Shown: positions 48,591 to 57,228 of the stretch, piece after piece
How positions within the stretch are numbered: the first letter of the stretch is position 1
Layout: each line of letters begins with the position of its first letter
Assembly: GCA_017541445.1 (NCBI GenBank)
Contig: JAFXZC010000009.1
Coordinates: 103,699 to 167,698, forward strand
From: Bacilli bacterium
GTDB taxonomy: Bacteria > Bacillota_I > Bacilli_A > RF39 > UBA660
Length of the DNA: 64,000 bases
Direction of reading: 5' to 3'
Position numbers and translations under genes: made by a program
The notes under the pieces: generated by a model
The model's input: the letters and a program-made list of their open reading frames with translations, nothing else
The model's database searches: none
What the model was told of the DNA's origin: nothing

Positions 48591-49850
48591 ATGAAGAAAA
48601 TGATAATAGAAGGACAACATGAATTAACAGGAGAAATTAAAATTAGTGGAGCTAAAAATAGTGTAGTAGCATTAATTCCAGCTGCAATTCTATCTGATGA
48701 TGAAGTAACTTTATATAATGTACCAAATATTTCGGATACTAAATCATTAATAGATATTGTAGAATTACTAAATGGTAAAGTAGAATACAAAGATGAAGTA
48801 ATGAAAATAAACACTACTAATATAGAAAATAAAGTAGTACCAGAAGAAATGGCTAAAAAGCTTAGAGCATCTTATTACTTTATGGGAGCTTTATTAGCTA
48901 AATATAATTATGCAGAAATATATTTCCCAGGTGGATGTAATATTGGAGCAAGACCTATAGATTTCCATATTAATGGATTTAAAAAATTAGGTGCAGAAGT
49001 TACAATCGAAGGAAATAAATATGTATTTAAAGCAGAAAAATTAAAAGGAGCTAGAATATATTTAGACTTTGCATCTGTTGGAGCAACTATTAATATAATG
49101 TTAGCAGCAACTAAAGCAGAAGGAACAACATATATTTCAAATGCAGCAAAAGAACCTGAAATAGTAAATGTTGCTTCTTTCTTAAATAGTATGGGTGCTA
49201 AAATAACAGGTGCTGGAACTAGTGAAATCAAAATAGTAGGTGTTAAAAAATTACATAAAGGTGTAATTGATGTAATACCAGATAGAATAGAAGCAGGAAC
49301 ATATGTAATAATAGGATCTCTACTAGGAAAAGATTTAACTATAAGTGGAATAATAGAAGAACATATAGAAGCTTTATTATCTAAATTAAAAGAAATGGGC
49401 GTTAAAATAAAAGTTAATAAAAATAAATTAATAATTAATAAACCAGATAAATATAAAGCTATAAATGTTAAAACATTAGTATTCCCAGGATTTGCAACAG
49501 ATTTAGGTCAACCAATGAGTGTTCTATTAACTCAAGCGACAGGTATGTCTATATTCGAAGAAACTATCTATGAAAATAGAATGGGTCATATAAAATATTT
49601 ACAAAAAATGGGAGCTAACATAAGACCAAGTGAAAAAACAGCAATAATAACTGGACCTACACCTCTTAAAGGAGAAGAAGTAGTAGCAACAGATTTAAGA
49701 GCTGGTGCTGCTATGGTAATAGCTGGTCTTATAGCTAAAGGAAAAACTACTGTTAATGATATAGAACATATTCTAAGAGGATATGAAAATATAGTAGAAA
49801 AATTAACTGCAGTAGGAGCAAAAATAAAAATTAAAGAAGAAGAAAACTAA
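48591..49850 (+). CDS. murA: UDP-N-acetylglucosamine 1-carboxyvinyltransferase
   Basis: 419 residues from the ATG at 48591. EPSP-synthase fold. The catalytic Cys is present in FPGGCNIGARPID near residue 108, with the SGAKNSVVALIPAA start and ATDLRAGAAMVIAGL. It commits UDP-GlcNAc to peptidoglycan synthesis and is the fosfomycin target; it shows that the organism has a wall. It stands alone between two terminators. Confidence 0.95.
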   Translation: MKKMIIEGQHELTGEIKISGAKNSVVALIPAAILSDDEVTLYNVPNISDTKSLIDIVELLNGKVEYKDEVMKINTTNIENKVVPEEMAKKLRASYYFMGALLAKYNYAEIYFPGGCNIGARPIDFHINGFKKLGAEVTIEGNKYVFKAEKLKGARIYLDFASVGATINIMLAATKAEGTTYISNAAKEPEIVNVASFLNSMGAKITGAGTSEIKIVGVKKLHKGVIDVIPDRIEAGTYVIIGSLLGKDLTISGIIEEHIEALLSKLKEMGVKIKVNKNKLIINKPDKYKAINVKTLVFPGFATDLGQPMSVLLTQATGMSIFEETIYENRMGHIKYLQKMGANIRPSEKTAIITGPTPLKGEEVVATDLRAGAAMVIAGLIAKGKTTVNDIEHILRGYENIVEKLTAVGAKIKIKEEEN

Positions 49851-49870
49851 CATTTTATTAGTTTTTTTTT
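49842..49870 (+). terminator. Rho-independent terminator of murA
   Basis: Stem AACTAA/TTAGTT followed by T8, overlapping the murA stop. Confidence 0.75.
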
Positions 49871-49882
49871 GATAAGATAAAT

Positions 49883-49911
49883 TTGACATCAACTCTAATA
49901 TTTGATAAAAT
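49883..49911 (+). promoter_or_regulatory. Strong sigma-A promoter of the large noncoding RNA
   Basis: TTGACA at 49883-49888 and TAAAAT at 49906-49911, spacer exactly 17 bases. No open reading frame follows, so it drives the RNA starting near 49918. Confidence 0.82.
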
Positions 49912-49917
49912 GTGTAG

Positions 49918-50398
49918 CATGTGATGGTGCATTATCCTAGTCACATATACTATTTGAAGGTAGGGCTAAAAATCTACCAAATTGTACTGATAGACACTTT
50001 GCATATCTGCTTGATTCGCCCAGATTCGGGTGGTTATGTAATTTAAGATTTAAGGATTGTCATAATGGCATATGATTAACTTCCTTTTATCCCGTCAAGC
50101 ATCCAATGACCAGTGCATGTCGTGAGTGGTTATGTGGGATTTCAATGATTAATATTGAATGAAAATGTGATTGCAAAAGCGAATAAGAATAGTCACTATG
50201 TGTTAGAGAAATTCTCTAGGATGTCATGATTATAAAGTTTGAGGTGCGGACTAAGTGGTAATCGAGTATTCGAACAGGTAACATTCGGATAACACTTTCA
50301 AAGAGAAATCGCCAAAGAGTAATCGATGGTAGGTGTTAGAGAAATTCAACTCGACCAAAGCCGTAAAATTAATTTATAGTATACCATTCATTTTTTTT
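49918..50398 (+). ncRNA. ole: Large structured noncoding RNA, probable OLE RNA (divergent)
   Basis: About 480 bases without a credible gene, bounded by a strong promoter and an 8-base T run at 50391-50398. Many local stems are visible: ATGTGA/TCACAT near 49919-49955, GGTAG/CTACC near 49960-49979, and others. It has a higher G+C content than the surroundings. The gene directly downstream encodes a protein I recognise as OapA-like, the OLE-associated protein. OLE RNAs of Bacillota lie directly upstream of oapA, so I call this OLE. The RNA is shorter than the usual about 600 bases. It lacks RNase P RNA, tmRNA and group II intron core motifs. The call rests on context, not on a covariance-model hit. 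Confidence 0.7.
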
Positions 50399-50424
50399 AC
50401 TAATACTTTATAAGGAGAGTTAAT

Positions 50425-50949
50425 ATGAAGAGTAATGTTAACTGGATATATAAAGTTTTTTTATTGACTTTTATATTATCCATAGTTTTTAGTGGTATAT
50501 CCGCTGCTATTACAAATTCTTTTAATGAGATAGTATTATTTATCATATTATTATTAACAATTTTATTAGGAATTGTCTTTGATATGATAGGTGTTGCTTT
50601 CTTAACAAGCAAAGAAGCTTCATTACATGCAAGAGCTGCTCAAAAAATAGCTGGAGCTAAAGAAGCAATTGCTTTATTAAAAAATGGAACTAAAGTATCA
50701 TCAGTATGCCAAGATGTTATTGGAGACATATGTGGTATCATCAGTGGTAGTTTAGGAGCAGTATTAACAATGAGTCTTGTAGATCTATTTGATTTACCAA
50801 ACTTATTAACAACAATAATAATAACAGCTGTAATATCATCATTAACAGTAGGATGCAAAGCAATATCAAAAGAAATAGCATCTAAGAATAGTGATAAAAT
50901 AGTATTTACCGTAGGTAAAATTATACACTTTATCTCATTTAAAAAATAA
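50425..50949 (+). CDS. oapA: OapA-like OLE-RNA-binding membrane protein
   Basis: 174 residues with four hydrophobic segments (about 9-29, 36-58, 100-122, 127-146). Conserved-looking blocks: FDMIGVAFLTSKEASLHARA, then KIAGAKEAIALLKNG and VSSVCQDVIGDICGIISG (residues 91-108). From memory, these match OapA, an inner-membrane protein that binds OLE RNA and is needed for stress and Mg or cold tolerance in Bacillus halodurans. GGAGAG ribosome binding site, 26 bases after the RNA's T run. I cannot align it here. If it is not OapA, it is an uncharacterised membrane protein. Confidence 0.72.
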   Translation: MKSNVNWIYKVFLLTFILSIVFSGISAAITNSFNEIVLFIILLLTILLGIVFDMIGVAFLTSKEASLHARAAQKIAGAKEAIALLKNGTKVSSVCQDVIGDICGIISGSLGAVLTMSLVDLFDLPNLLTTIIITAVISSLTVGCKAISKEIASKNSDKIVFTVGKIIHFISFKK

Positions 50950-50955
50950 AAAATA

Positions 50956-50983
50956 CTTGCTTATAAAAATTCTTATGATATAA
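50956..50983 (+). promoter_or_regulatory. Promoter of rpmE
   Basis: TTGCTT and TATAAT about 17 bases apart, roughly 60 bases before rpmE. Confidence 0.6.
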
Positions 50984-51044
50984 TACATAAGACGAAGAAA
51001 TTACTATATCTATAAATATAGATATGGCGGAAGGAGAAAATAAA

Positions 51045-51260
51045 ATGAAAAAGGGAATACATCCAGAAGTAAAAGATTGCAAAGTTACTTGTGCTTGTGG
51101 AGCAACATTTATGACAAAATCAACTAAAGATGAAATACATGTTGAAGTATGTAGTGAATGTCATCCATTCTATACTGGAAAACAAGGAAAAGCTAAGAAA
51201 ACAGGATCAGTTGAAAAATTCAATCGTAGATATGGTTTTAATGAAGAAGCCTCTAAATAG
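51045..51260 (+). CDS. rpmE: 50S ribosomal protein L31
   Basis: 71 residues from the ATG at 51045 (GGAAGGAG upstream). [16 protein letters not shown], then CACG and [12 protein letters not shown]: a four-cysteine zinc ribbon, i.e. the zinc-containing (C+) L31 type. Single-gene unit with own promoter and terminator. Confidence 0.96.
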   Translation: MKKGIHPEVKDCKVTCACGATFMTKSTKDEIHVEVCSECHPFYTGKQGKAKKTGSVEKFNRRYGFNEEASK

Positions 51261-51272
51261 AGACTTTTTTTA
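51247..51272 (+). terminator. Rho-independent terminator of rpmE
   Basis: Stem CTCT/AGAG extended by AAG/CTT pairs, followed by T7, overlapping the rpmE stop. Confidence 0.7.
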
Positions 51273-51308
51273 TTGCCAAAAAATGATATACTTAAAATAG
51301 GTGATAAT

Positions 51309-52112
51309 ATGAAGAAAACAATCATAGGAGGTATTCTAATATTAATTGGTTTATTTTGTTTATACGGATATGTATCTATAAAAATATCTGAATCGAAAGC
51401 AAATAGAAAATTAGAAGATATAGTATTCTTATCTAAAAACGAATATCTAGAAGAAAATGAAAATAAACTAGTAATATTAAGTGGTCAATTTATACCAAAA
51501 GAATTAGCAACAGATGATCAATTTAATACTAATATTATTTCACCCGTAATAACAAGATTTGTAGAATATTATAAAAAAATAGATGACAATTATCGTTGGG
51601 AAGTACAATACGAAGAAAGTGAAAAATATAAATATAAAAAAGAAATATTTACTGGATCTGTATCATTAGGTGAATTTACTATTACTGGAGATACATTAAT
51701 AAAAATGTCTAATAATAAACCATATCAAGGATTCAATAAATATGATGCAGAACAATATAACTTAAAATTAGAAGAACATAAAAATACAAGTACTTATTTA
51801 ACCGAAGCACCTAATGTAAAAAATGAAGATAATAATTCAAAATACGAAGATAAAATGCGTATATATTATACATATTATGATATGTCTCAAGTAGAATCTA
51901 AAACAATAGTAGGAACACAAAGAGATCATAATATAGTATCTACAGATGATTTTGAAGTACAAGTATATGATGGAACCAAATCACAAACAGAAGTAATTAA
52001 TAGTTTAAGAAAAACAAATACAAGTGGAGAATTGTTCTCTTTAGGAGCATTCCTTCTATTTGAAATATTTGGTGTATATTTAATAATAACAAGAAATAAA
52101 GATAGCATTTAA
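51309..52112 (+). CDS. TMEM43-like two-helix membrane protein
   Basis: 267 residues from ATG 51309 (AGGTGATA upstream). One membrane helix at each end (IIGGILILIGLFCLYGYV; LFSLGAFLLFEIFGVYLII) enclose about 210 residues outside. ENENKLVILSGQFIP followed by SPVITRFVEYYKKID ... YRWEVQYEE recalls TMEM43 (DUF1625) proteins, where a NEGKLV-hxG block precedes repeated charged segments. The function of bacterial members is unknown. Alternative: unrelated hypothetical. Confidence 0.5.
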   Translation: MKKTIIGGILILIGLFCLYGYVSIKISESKANRKLEDIVFLSKNEYLEENENKLVILSGQFIPKELATDDQFNTNIISPVITRFVEYYKKIDDNYRWEVQYEESEKYKYKKEIFTGSVSLGEFTITGDTLIKMSNNKPYQGFNKYDAEQYNLKLEEHKNTSTYLTEAPNVKNEDNNSKYEDKMRIYYTYYDMSQVESKTIVGTQRDHNIVSTDDFEVQVYDGTKSQTEVINSLRKTNTSGELFSLGAFLLFEIFGVYLIITRNKDSI

Positions 52113-52125
52113 ATGCTATTTTTAA
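52098..52125 (+). terminator. Rho-independent terminator
   Basis: Stem ATAGCATTT/AAATGCTAT with T run, overlapping the stop of the TMEM43-like gene. Confidence 0.75.
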
Positions 52126-52164
52126 TTTGTAATAAAAAATGCTATAATAAAACTGGTGATAACT

Positions 52165-53169
52165 ATGGGAAAAGTAGGCTACTTAATAAAAAGAATAACA
52201 TCAATGAATTATAAACAATTTTTTGATTGCATTGATTATGTTCATGATAAAACCAAAAAAAATAAAATATATATCTTTTTTGATATAGTATCATGTGGAT
52301 TAAAGTACCAAGCTGGATATAGTGATTATAAATTATTTGAAATGTATGATTTAAATAAACAACAAAGAAAAACTATAGTTACAAGAGGTATAAATAATGC
52401 AATAGTAAAAAAATATAATAATCCAGAATATATTAAATATTTCCATAATAAATTAGAATTTAATAAAAGATTTAATAAATATTTATTAAGAGATTGGATG
52501 GAATTAAAATCAGATAATCTTGATGAATTTAAAGAGTTTACTAAAAAGCATTCTACTATCATTGTAAAACCAATTGATGATCAATGTGGACACGGTGTTG
52601 AAAAAATAAAAGTAAATAGTAAAAATGTTGAAGAAATATATAATAATCTATTAGAAACAAAAAGATTTTTAGTAGAAGAAGTAGCAACACAATGTGAAGA
52701 AATATCTAGATTACATTCAACATCTATTAATACAATGCGTATAGTAACACTTAATAAACAAATAGTAGCAGCTTACTTACGTATAGGAAATAATAATAAT
52801 GTAGTAGATAATTTCAATCACGAAGGTTTAGCAGCTCCTATTAATATAGAAACAGGTATTATAGATTATTTAGCTATAGATAAACATGATCATGTATATG
52901 AAAGACATCCTGTAACTAATGAACAAATATTATGGTTACAAATACCTAAATGGGAAAGAATTAAAAGATTTGTTGTACAAGCCAGTAAAGAAATACCAGA
53001 AATGGGTTATATAGGATGGGATGTATGTCTAGGAGATAAAGGACCTTATCTAATAGAAGCGAATGAATTCCCTGGTAATGATATATATCAATTACCACCA
53101 CATAGATCTAATGGTATAGGAATGCTACCAAGATTCCAAGAAGCAATGAATAAAAAAGAGGAGGAATAA
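52165..53169 (+). CDS. ATP-grasp enzyme, sugar-transfer-associated family
   Basis: 334 residues from ATG 52165. ATP-grasp features: IIVKPIDDQCGHGVEKI (ATP-binding strand-loop), LVEEVATQ, and the metal/ATP-binding end PYLIEANEFPGND. The layout matches PF14397 (sugar-transfer associated ATP-grasp), which are often next to polysaccharide or teichoic-acid genes. Here the neighbours (TMEM43-like, rpiB) give no clear pathway. The substrate is unknown. Confidence 0.7.
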   Translation: MGKVGYLIKRITSMNYKQFFDCIDYVHDKTKKNKIYIFFDIVSCGLKYQAGYSDYKLFEMYDLNKQQRKTIVTRGINNAIVKKYNNPEYIKYFHNKLEFNKRFNKYLLRDWMELKSDNLDEFKEFTKKHSTIIVKPIDDQCGHGVEKIKVNSKNVEEIYNNLLETKRFLVEEVATQCEEISRLHSTSINTMRIVTLNKQIVAAYLRIGNNNNVVDNFNHEGLAAPINIETGIIDYLAIDKHDHVYERHPVTNEQILWLQIPKWERIKRFVVQASKEIPEMGYIGWDVCLGDKGPYLIEANEFPGNDIYQLPPHRSNGIGMLPRFQEAMNKKEEE

Positions 53170-53170
53170 T

Positions 53171-53620
53171 ATGAAAATAGCAATAGCAACTGATCATAAT
53201 GGAGTAGAAGAAAAACAAAAAATAATAGAAAGTTTAATAGAATATACTTTTATAGATGAAAGTACTGATAATAATCCAACAGATGATTATCCTGATTTTG
53301 CCTTTAGAGTAGCTAAAACAGTTATGAGACATGAAGCAGATTTAGGAGTATTAATGTGTGGAACAGGTATTGGTATGAGTATTGCAGCTAATAAAGTAAA
53401 AGGTATAAGAGCAGCTCATTGTTCTAATATAGAACAAGCTAGATTAGCAAAAGAACATAATAATGCCAATATAATTTGTATAAGTTATAAACAACCTATT
53501 GAAGAAATAAAAAATATGATTAAAACATTTGTAGAAACATTACCTTCTACAGAAGAAAGACATATAAGAAGAGTAAATAAAATAGTTGATTACGAAAGAG
53601 GAAATTATAATGAACTATAA
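53171..53620 (+). CDS. rpiB: Ribose-5-phosphate isomerase B (RpiB/LacAB family)
   Basis: 149 residues. MKIAIATDHNG start, DYPDFAFRVAKT, catalytic-Cys GVLMCGTGIGMSI, and AHCSNIEQARLAKEHN. Interconverts ribulose 5-phosphate and ribose 5-phosphate; could feed prs. One base after the ATP-grasp gene. Confidence 0.93.
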   Translation: MKIAIATDHNGVEEKQKIIESLIEYTFIDESTDNNPTDDYPDFAFRVAKTVMRHEADLGVLMCGTGIGMSIAANKVKGIRAAHCSNIEQARLAKEHNNANIICISYKQPIEEIKNMIKTFVETLPSTEERHIRRVNKIVDYERGNYNEL

Positions 53621-53813
53621 AACTTATATATATGCCATAACAGCATTATTAAGTGTATTTGCCTTAAGTGGAGTAAATTTTGAACCAATAATAAGAAAGA
53701 ATAAAAAGATAGAAGCAACAATCTTAGTAGTGTTATTAGCTTTAGCATTAAGTTATTTAACAACAAACTTTATAACTGACTTCATAAACTTAAGCGCTAT
53801 AATCAAAAAATAG
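53610..53813 (+). CDS. Small two-helix membrane protein, DUF1146-like
   Basis: 67 residues from the ATG at 53610 (GAGGAAATTATA upstream), overlapping the end of rpiB by 11 bases. Two hydrophobic helices (YAITALLSVFALSGV; TILVVLLALALSYLTTNFI). Size, topology and the ALSYL segment resemble DUF1146 (YwzB). Function unknown. Confidence 0.6.
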   Translation: MNYKTYIYAITALLSVFALSGVNFEPIIRKNKKIEATILVVLLALALSYLTTNFITDFINLSAIIKK

Positions 53814-53875
53814 TGTAAAGAATCTAGAAAAAGTCTAATATAAATGATATAATTTAATTACGAAGGATGATGGAA

Positions 53876-54415
53876 ATGAAATTGAACATTCGTGGCGATA
53901 AAGTCACAGTAACTTCTGCAATGAAAGAATGCTTAGAAGAAAATCTTGAAAAATTAAACAAATATTTCGAGAACCCTGAAGATATTGAAGCTAATGTGTT
54001 GGTAAAAGTAAGAGGCCTAGAACAAATAATTGAAGTAACTGCCTTAACAAAAAGATTCACACTAAGAGCTGAAGAATCTAATGAAAACTTTTATGCTGCT
54101 GTTGATTTAGTTGTAGCTAAATTAGAAAGACAAATAAGAAAAAACAAAGATAGATTAAATAAAAAATATAAAAATGTAGAAAAATTAGAATTTAATTTTG
54201 ATTATGATACTAAAGATGAAAAAGAAGAAGAAAATGAAAGTTCTATTGTAAAAAGAAAAGATATATCTATGAAACCAATGGATGAAGAAGAAGCAATGTT
54301 ACAAATAGAACTATTAAACCATGATTTCTTTGTATTTAAGAACATTGATGAAGAATGTGTATCTGTTCTATATAAAAGAAAAGATGGCAATTACGGTATT
54401 ATAAATATGAAATAA
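53876..54415 (+). CDS. hpf: Ribosome hibernation promoting factor, long form
   Basis: 179 residues from the ATG at 53876. N-terminal YfiA/HPF domain (MKLNIRGDKVTVTSAMKECL) followed by a linker and a C-terminal dimerisation domain (IVKRKDISMKPMDEEEA onward). Long HPF forms 100S ribosome dimers in stationary phase. Standard neighbour upstream of secA in Bacillota. Confidence 0.95.
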   Translation: MKLNIRGDKVTVTSAMKECLEENLEKLNKYFENPEDIEANVLVKVRGLEQIIEVTALTKRFTLRAEESNENFYAAVDLVVAKLERQIRKNKDRLNKKYKNVEKLEFNFDYDTKDEKEEENESSIVKRKDISMKPMDEEEAMLQIELLNHDFFVFKNIDEECVSVLYKRKDGNYGIINMK

Positions 54416-54438
54416 GGAGTAAAAACTCCTTTTTTTCT
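54416..54438 (+). terminator. Rho-independent terminator of hpf
   Basis: Stem GGAGT/ACTCC followed by T7 directly after the hpf stop. Confidence 0.8.
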
Positions 54439-54508
54439 ACTAAAATAAAGTATTCAATTGATATTTGAATATTAATTTGTTAAAATAGATTGCGTGGAGG
54501 AATGCAAC

Positions 54509-57007
54509 ATGGGAATATTTAGAAAATTAATTGACTCAGAATATAAAGAATTAAAAAGATTTGAAGCTATAGCTACACAGATAGATGACTTAAGTGATGA
54601 AATGGAAGCATTATCTGATGAAGAGTTAAAAGCTAAAACACAAGAATTTAAAGAAGAATTAGAAAATGGGAAAACACTAGATGATATAATTGTACCTGCT
54701 TTCGCAGTAGTTAGAGAAGCAGCATATCGTGTAATAGGTGAAAAACCTTATTTCGTACAATTATTAGGTGGACTAGCAATTCACTATGGAAACATAGCTG
54801 AAATGAAAACTGGTGAAGGAAAGACATTAGTTGCAACAATGCCTGCTTATTTGAATGCCTTAACAGGAAAAGGAGTACATATCATTACAGTTAATGAATA
54901 CTTAGCAGATCGTGATAGTAAATGGATGGGAAGTATTCATGAATTCTTAGGATTAACTGTAGGTGTTAATAAAAGAGAAATGTCTCCAGAAGAAAAGAGA
55001 GCAGCATATAATTGCGATATCTTATACTCAACAAATAACGAATTAGGTTTCGATTACTTAAGAGATAATATGGTTGTTAGAGCTCAAGATAGAGTACAAA
55101 GACCATTAAACTTTGTTATTGTCGATGAAGTTGACTCAATCTTAATAGATGAAGCAAGAACACCATTAATCATTTCTGGTGGAAAATTTGAAGGAAAAGA
55201 CTTATATCAACAAGCAGATAGAGCTGTTAAGAAATTAAAAGAAGAAGATTATGTTGTAGATGAAAAAACTAAGAGTGTATCATTATCTGATTCAGGAGTA
55301 GAAAAAATAGAAAAAGCATTCCATTTAGAAAACTTATATGATTTAGAAAATGCAGTATTAGTTCATCATTTAAATCAAGCATTAAAAGCAAATTATGGTT
55401 TTAAAAGAGATGTTGACTATGTAGTAGAAGATGGTGCAGTAATAATTGTAGACCAATTTACTGGACGTTTAATGCATGGTAGACAATATAGTGATGGATT
55501 ACATCAAGCAATAGAAGCTAAAGAAGAAGTTAAAATAAATGAAGAAACAAAAACTATGGCTACTATTACATTCCAAAACTTATTTAGAATGTATAATAAA
55601 TTATCTGGTATGACAGGAACTGCTAAAACAGAAGAAGAAGAATTTAGAGATATCTATAATATGTATGTTATCCAAATTCCAACAAATAAACCTGTTATAA
55701 GAGAAGATTTACCTGACCTAGTATATGCAACAGAAAAAGGTAAATTTGCTGCTATAGTAAGAAAAATTAAAGAAATACATGAAACAGGACAACCTATACT
55801 AGTTGGTACTATTTCAGTTGAAAATAACGAAAAATTAAGTGCAATGCTTAAGAAAGAAAATCTACCTCATGAAGTATTAAATGCTAAGAATCATGAAAGA
55901 GAAGCAGAAATCATAGCACAAGCTGGTCAAAAAGGAGCTATCACAATAGCAACTAACATGGCTGGACGTGGAACCGATATTAAATTAGGTGAAGGTGTTA
56001 AAGAACTTGGTGGTTTATGTGTAATAGGTACAGAAAGACATGAATCAAGACGTATTGATAACCAATTACGTGGACGTTCAGGACGTCAAGGAGATCCAGG
56101 TATGTCTCAATTCTTCGTATCATTTGATGATGACTTAATGAGAAGATTTGGTACAGATGGAATTAAAAACTTATTAATTAAAGTAGGTTTCTCTGATGAA
56201 CAAGCAATAAGATCTAAAAGATTTACTAAGAGTATAGAAACAGCTCAAAAGAAAGTAGAAGGAAACAACTATGATACTCGTAAATCATTACTAGATTATG
56301 ATAATGTAATGAATGAACAAAGAGAAATAATCTATGCAAGAAGAAATGAAATACTAGATCAAGAAAATATTTCAGAAAGAGTTGAAGCAACATTCGATAC
56401 AAATATAGCTAATTTAGTAGATGAACACATCGATCCAGATGGTGTATTTACTGAAGAAGGTAAAAAAGAAATGATAGAATACCTTAATACTAACTTAATT
56501 AAAGGTAAACCTATTGAATATGAAGAAATAGAATTCTTAAATAACGAACAAGAAATTAAAGAATTATTAACAGAAAAAGTTAAGAATGATTATCAACTTA
56601 AGATGAAAGAAGTTCCAAAAGAAGTTAAAGCAGAATTTGAAAAAGCTATTTCATTAAGAGTTATAGATGAAGCATGGACAGATCATATTAGTGCAATGGA
56701 TCATTTAAGAGAAGGTATTGGATTACGTGGATATGGACAAATAAATCCATTACAAGCTTATACAATGGAAGGATATGAATTATTCGACCAATTAATGGCT
56801 GGTATTGAATCTAAAATATCTATCTATTTATTAAAAGCAGTAGTAACACAAAATACTGAAAGAAAAGAACAAGCAACTAATAGAATAGTTCATGATACAC
56901 ACATTAAGCAAAAAGGAACTCCTATTAAAAAAGATAAAAAAGTAGGAAGAAACGATCCATGCCCATGTGGGTCTGGTAAGAAATACAAACAATGTTGTGG
57001 CAAGTAG
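54509..57007 (+). CDS. secA: Preprotein translocase ATPase SecA
   Basis: 832 residues from the ATG at 54509 (GGAGGA upstream). Motifs: Walker A MKTGEGKTLVATMPA, DEVDSILIDEARTP, NMAGRGTDIKLG, and GRSGRQGDPG. The zinc-binding C-terminus CPCGSGKKYKQCCG is present, which binds SecB or ribosomes. Last gene of the housekeeping arm; the mobile element follows its stop codon within 10-200 bases. Confidence 0.98.
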   Translation: MGIFRKLIDSEYKELKRFEAIATQIDDLSDEMEALSDEELKAKTQEFKEELENGKTLDDIIVPAFAVVREAAYRVIGEKPYFVQLLGGLAIHYGNIAEMKTGEGKTLVATMPAYLNALTGKGVHIITVNEYLADRDSKWMGSIHEFLGLTVGVNKREMSPEEKRAAYNCDILYSTNNELGFDYLRDNMVVRAQDRVQRPLNFVIVDEVDSILIDEARTPLIISGGKFEGKDLYQQADRAVKKLKEEDYVVDEKTKSVSLSDSGVEKIEKAFHLENLYDLENAVLVHHLNQALKANYGFKRDVDYVVEDGAVIIVDQFTGRLMHGRQYSDGLHQAIEAKEEVKINEETKTMATITFQNLFRMYNKLSGMTGTAKTEEEEFRDIYNMYVIQIPTNKPVIREDLPDLVYATEKGKFAAIVRKIKEIHETGQPILVGTISVENNEKLSAMLKKENLPHEVLNAKNHEREAEIIAQAGQKGAITIATNMAGRGTDIKLGEGVKELGGLCVIGTERHESRRIDNQLRGRSGRQGDPGMSQFFVSFDDDLMRRFGTDGIKNLLIKVGFSDEQAIRSKRFTKSIETAQKKVEGNNYDTRKSLLDYDNVMNEQREIIYARRNEILDQENISERVEATFDTNIANLVDEHIDPDGVFTEEGKKEMIEYLNTNLIKGKPIEYEEIEFLNNEQEIKELLTEKVKNDYQLKMKEVPKEVKAEFEKAISLRVIDEAWTDHISAMDHLREGIGLRGYGQINPLQAYTMEGYELFDQLMAGIESKISIYLLKAVVTQNTERKEQATNRIVHDTHIKQKGTPIKKDKKVGRNDPCPCGSGKKYKQCCGK

Positions 57008-57171
57008 CCGATAAATAAAGGGTTTGCGATAATTCTGTTCGCATAGAATTTGTTCGCAAAAGGCCAAATGTTCGCAAAATGTTCGCATAAAATTCAAAGT
57101 TTTGTATAAAGGTAGTTATTTTACCGATAAAATAAAGGATTTCTCAATGCGAACAATGTTAACAAAAATAC
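57008..57171 (+). repeat. Repeat-rich left end of the mobile element
   Basis: Noncoding. TGTTCGCA occurs four times directly (57036, 57051, 57069, 57080) and once inverted (TGCGAACA, 57148). A 14-18-base repeat CCGATAAA(A)TAAAGG occurs at 57008 and 57124, starting immediately after the secA stop. These look like integrase arm-type sites with duplicated cores (attL-like), but regulatory sites cannot be excluded. Confidence 0.6.
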
Positions 57172-57199
57172 AAAACTAGCACACTGATGCTAGTTTTTT
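57172..57199 (+). terminator. Terminator before the first integrase
   Basis: Stem ACTAGCA/TGCTAGT followed by T6. Confidence 0.75.
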
Positions 57200-57228
57200 G
57201 TATTTTAGAAAGAAAGGTGTGGGAACAT

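Noticed and set aside
49918..50398. RNase P RNA, tmRNA or group II intron
   Set aside because: No GAGGAAAGTCC-type core, no tRNA-like end or tag frame, no domain V sequence visible.
57036..57155. CRISPR array
   Set aside because: The repeats are 8 bases with irregular 7-60 base gaps, one inverted; no spacers or cas genes.
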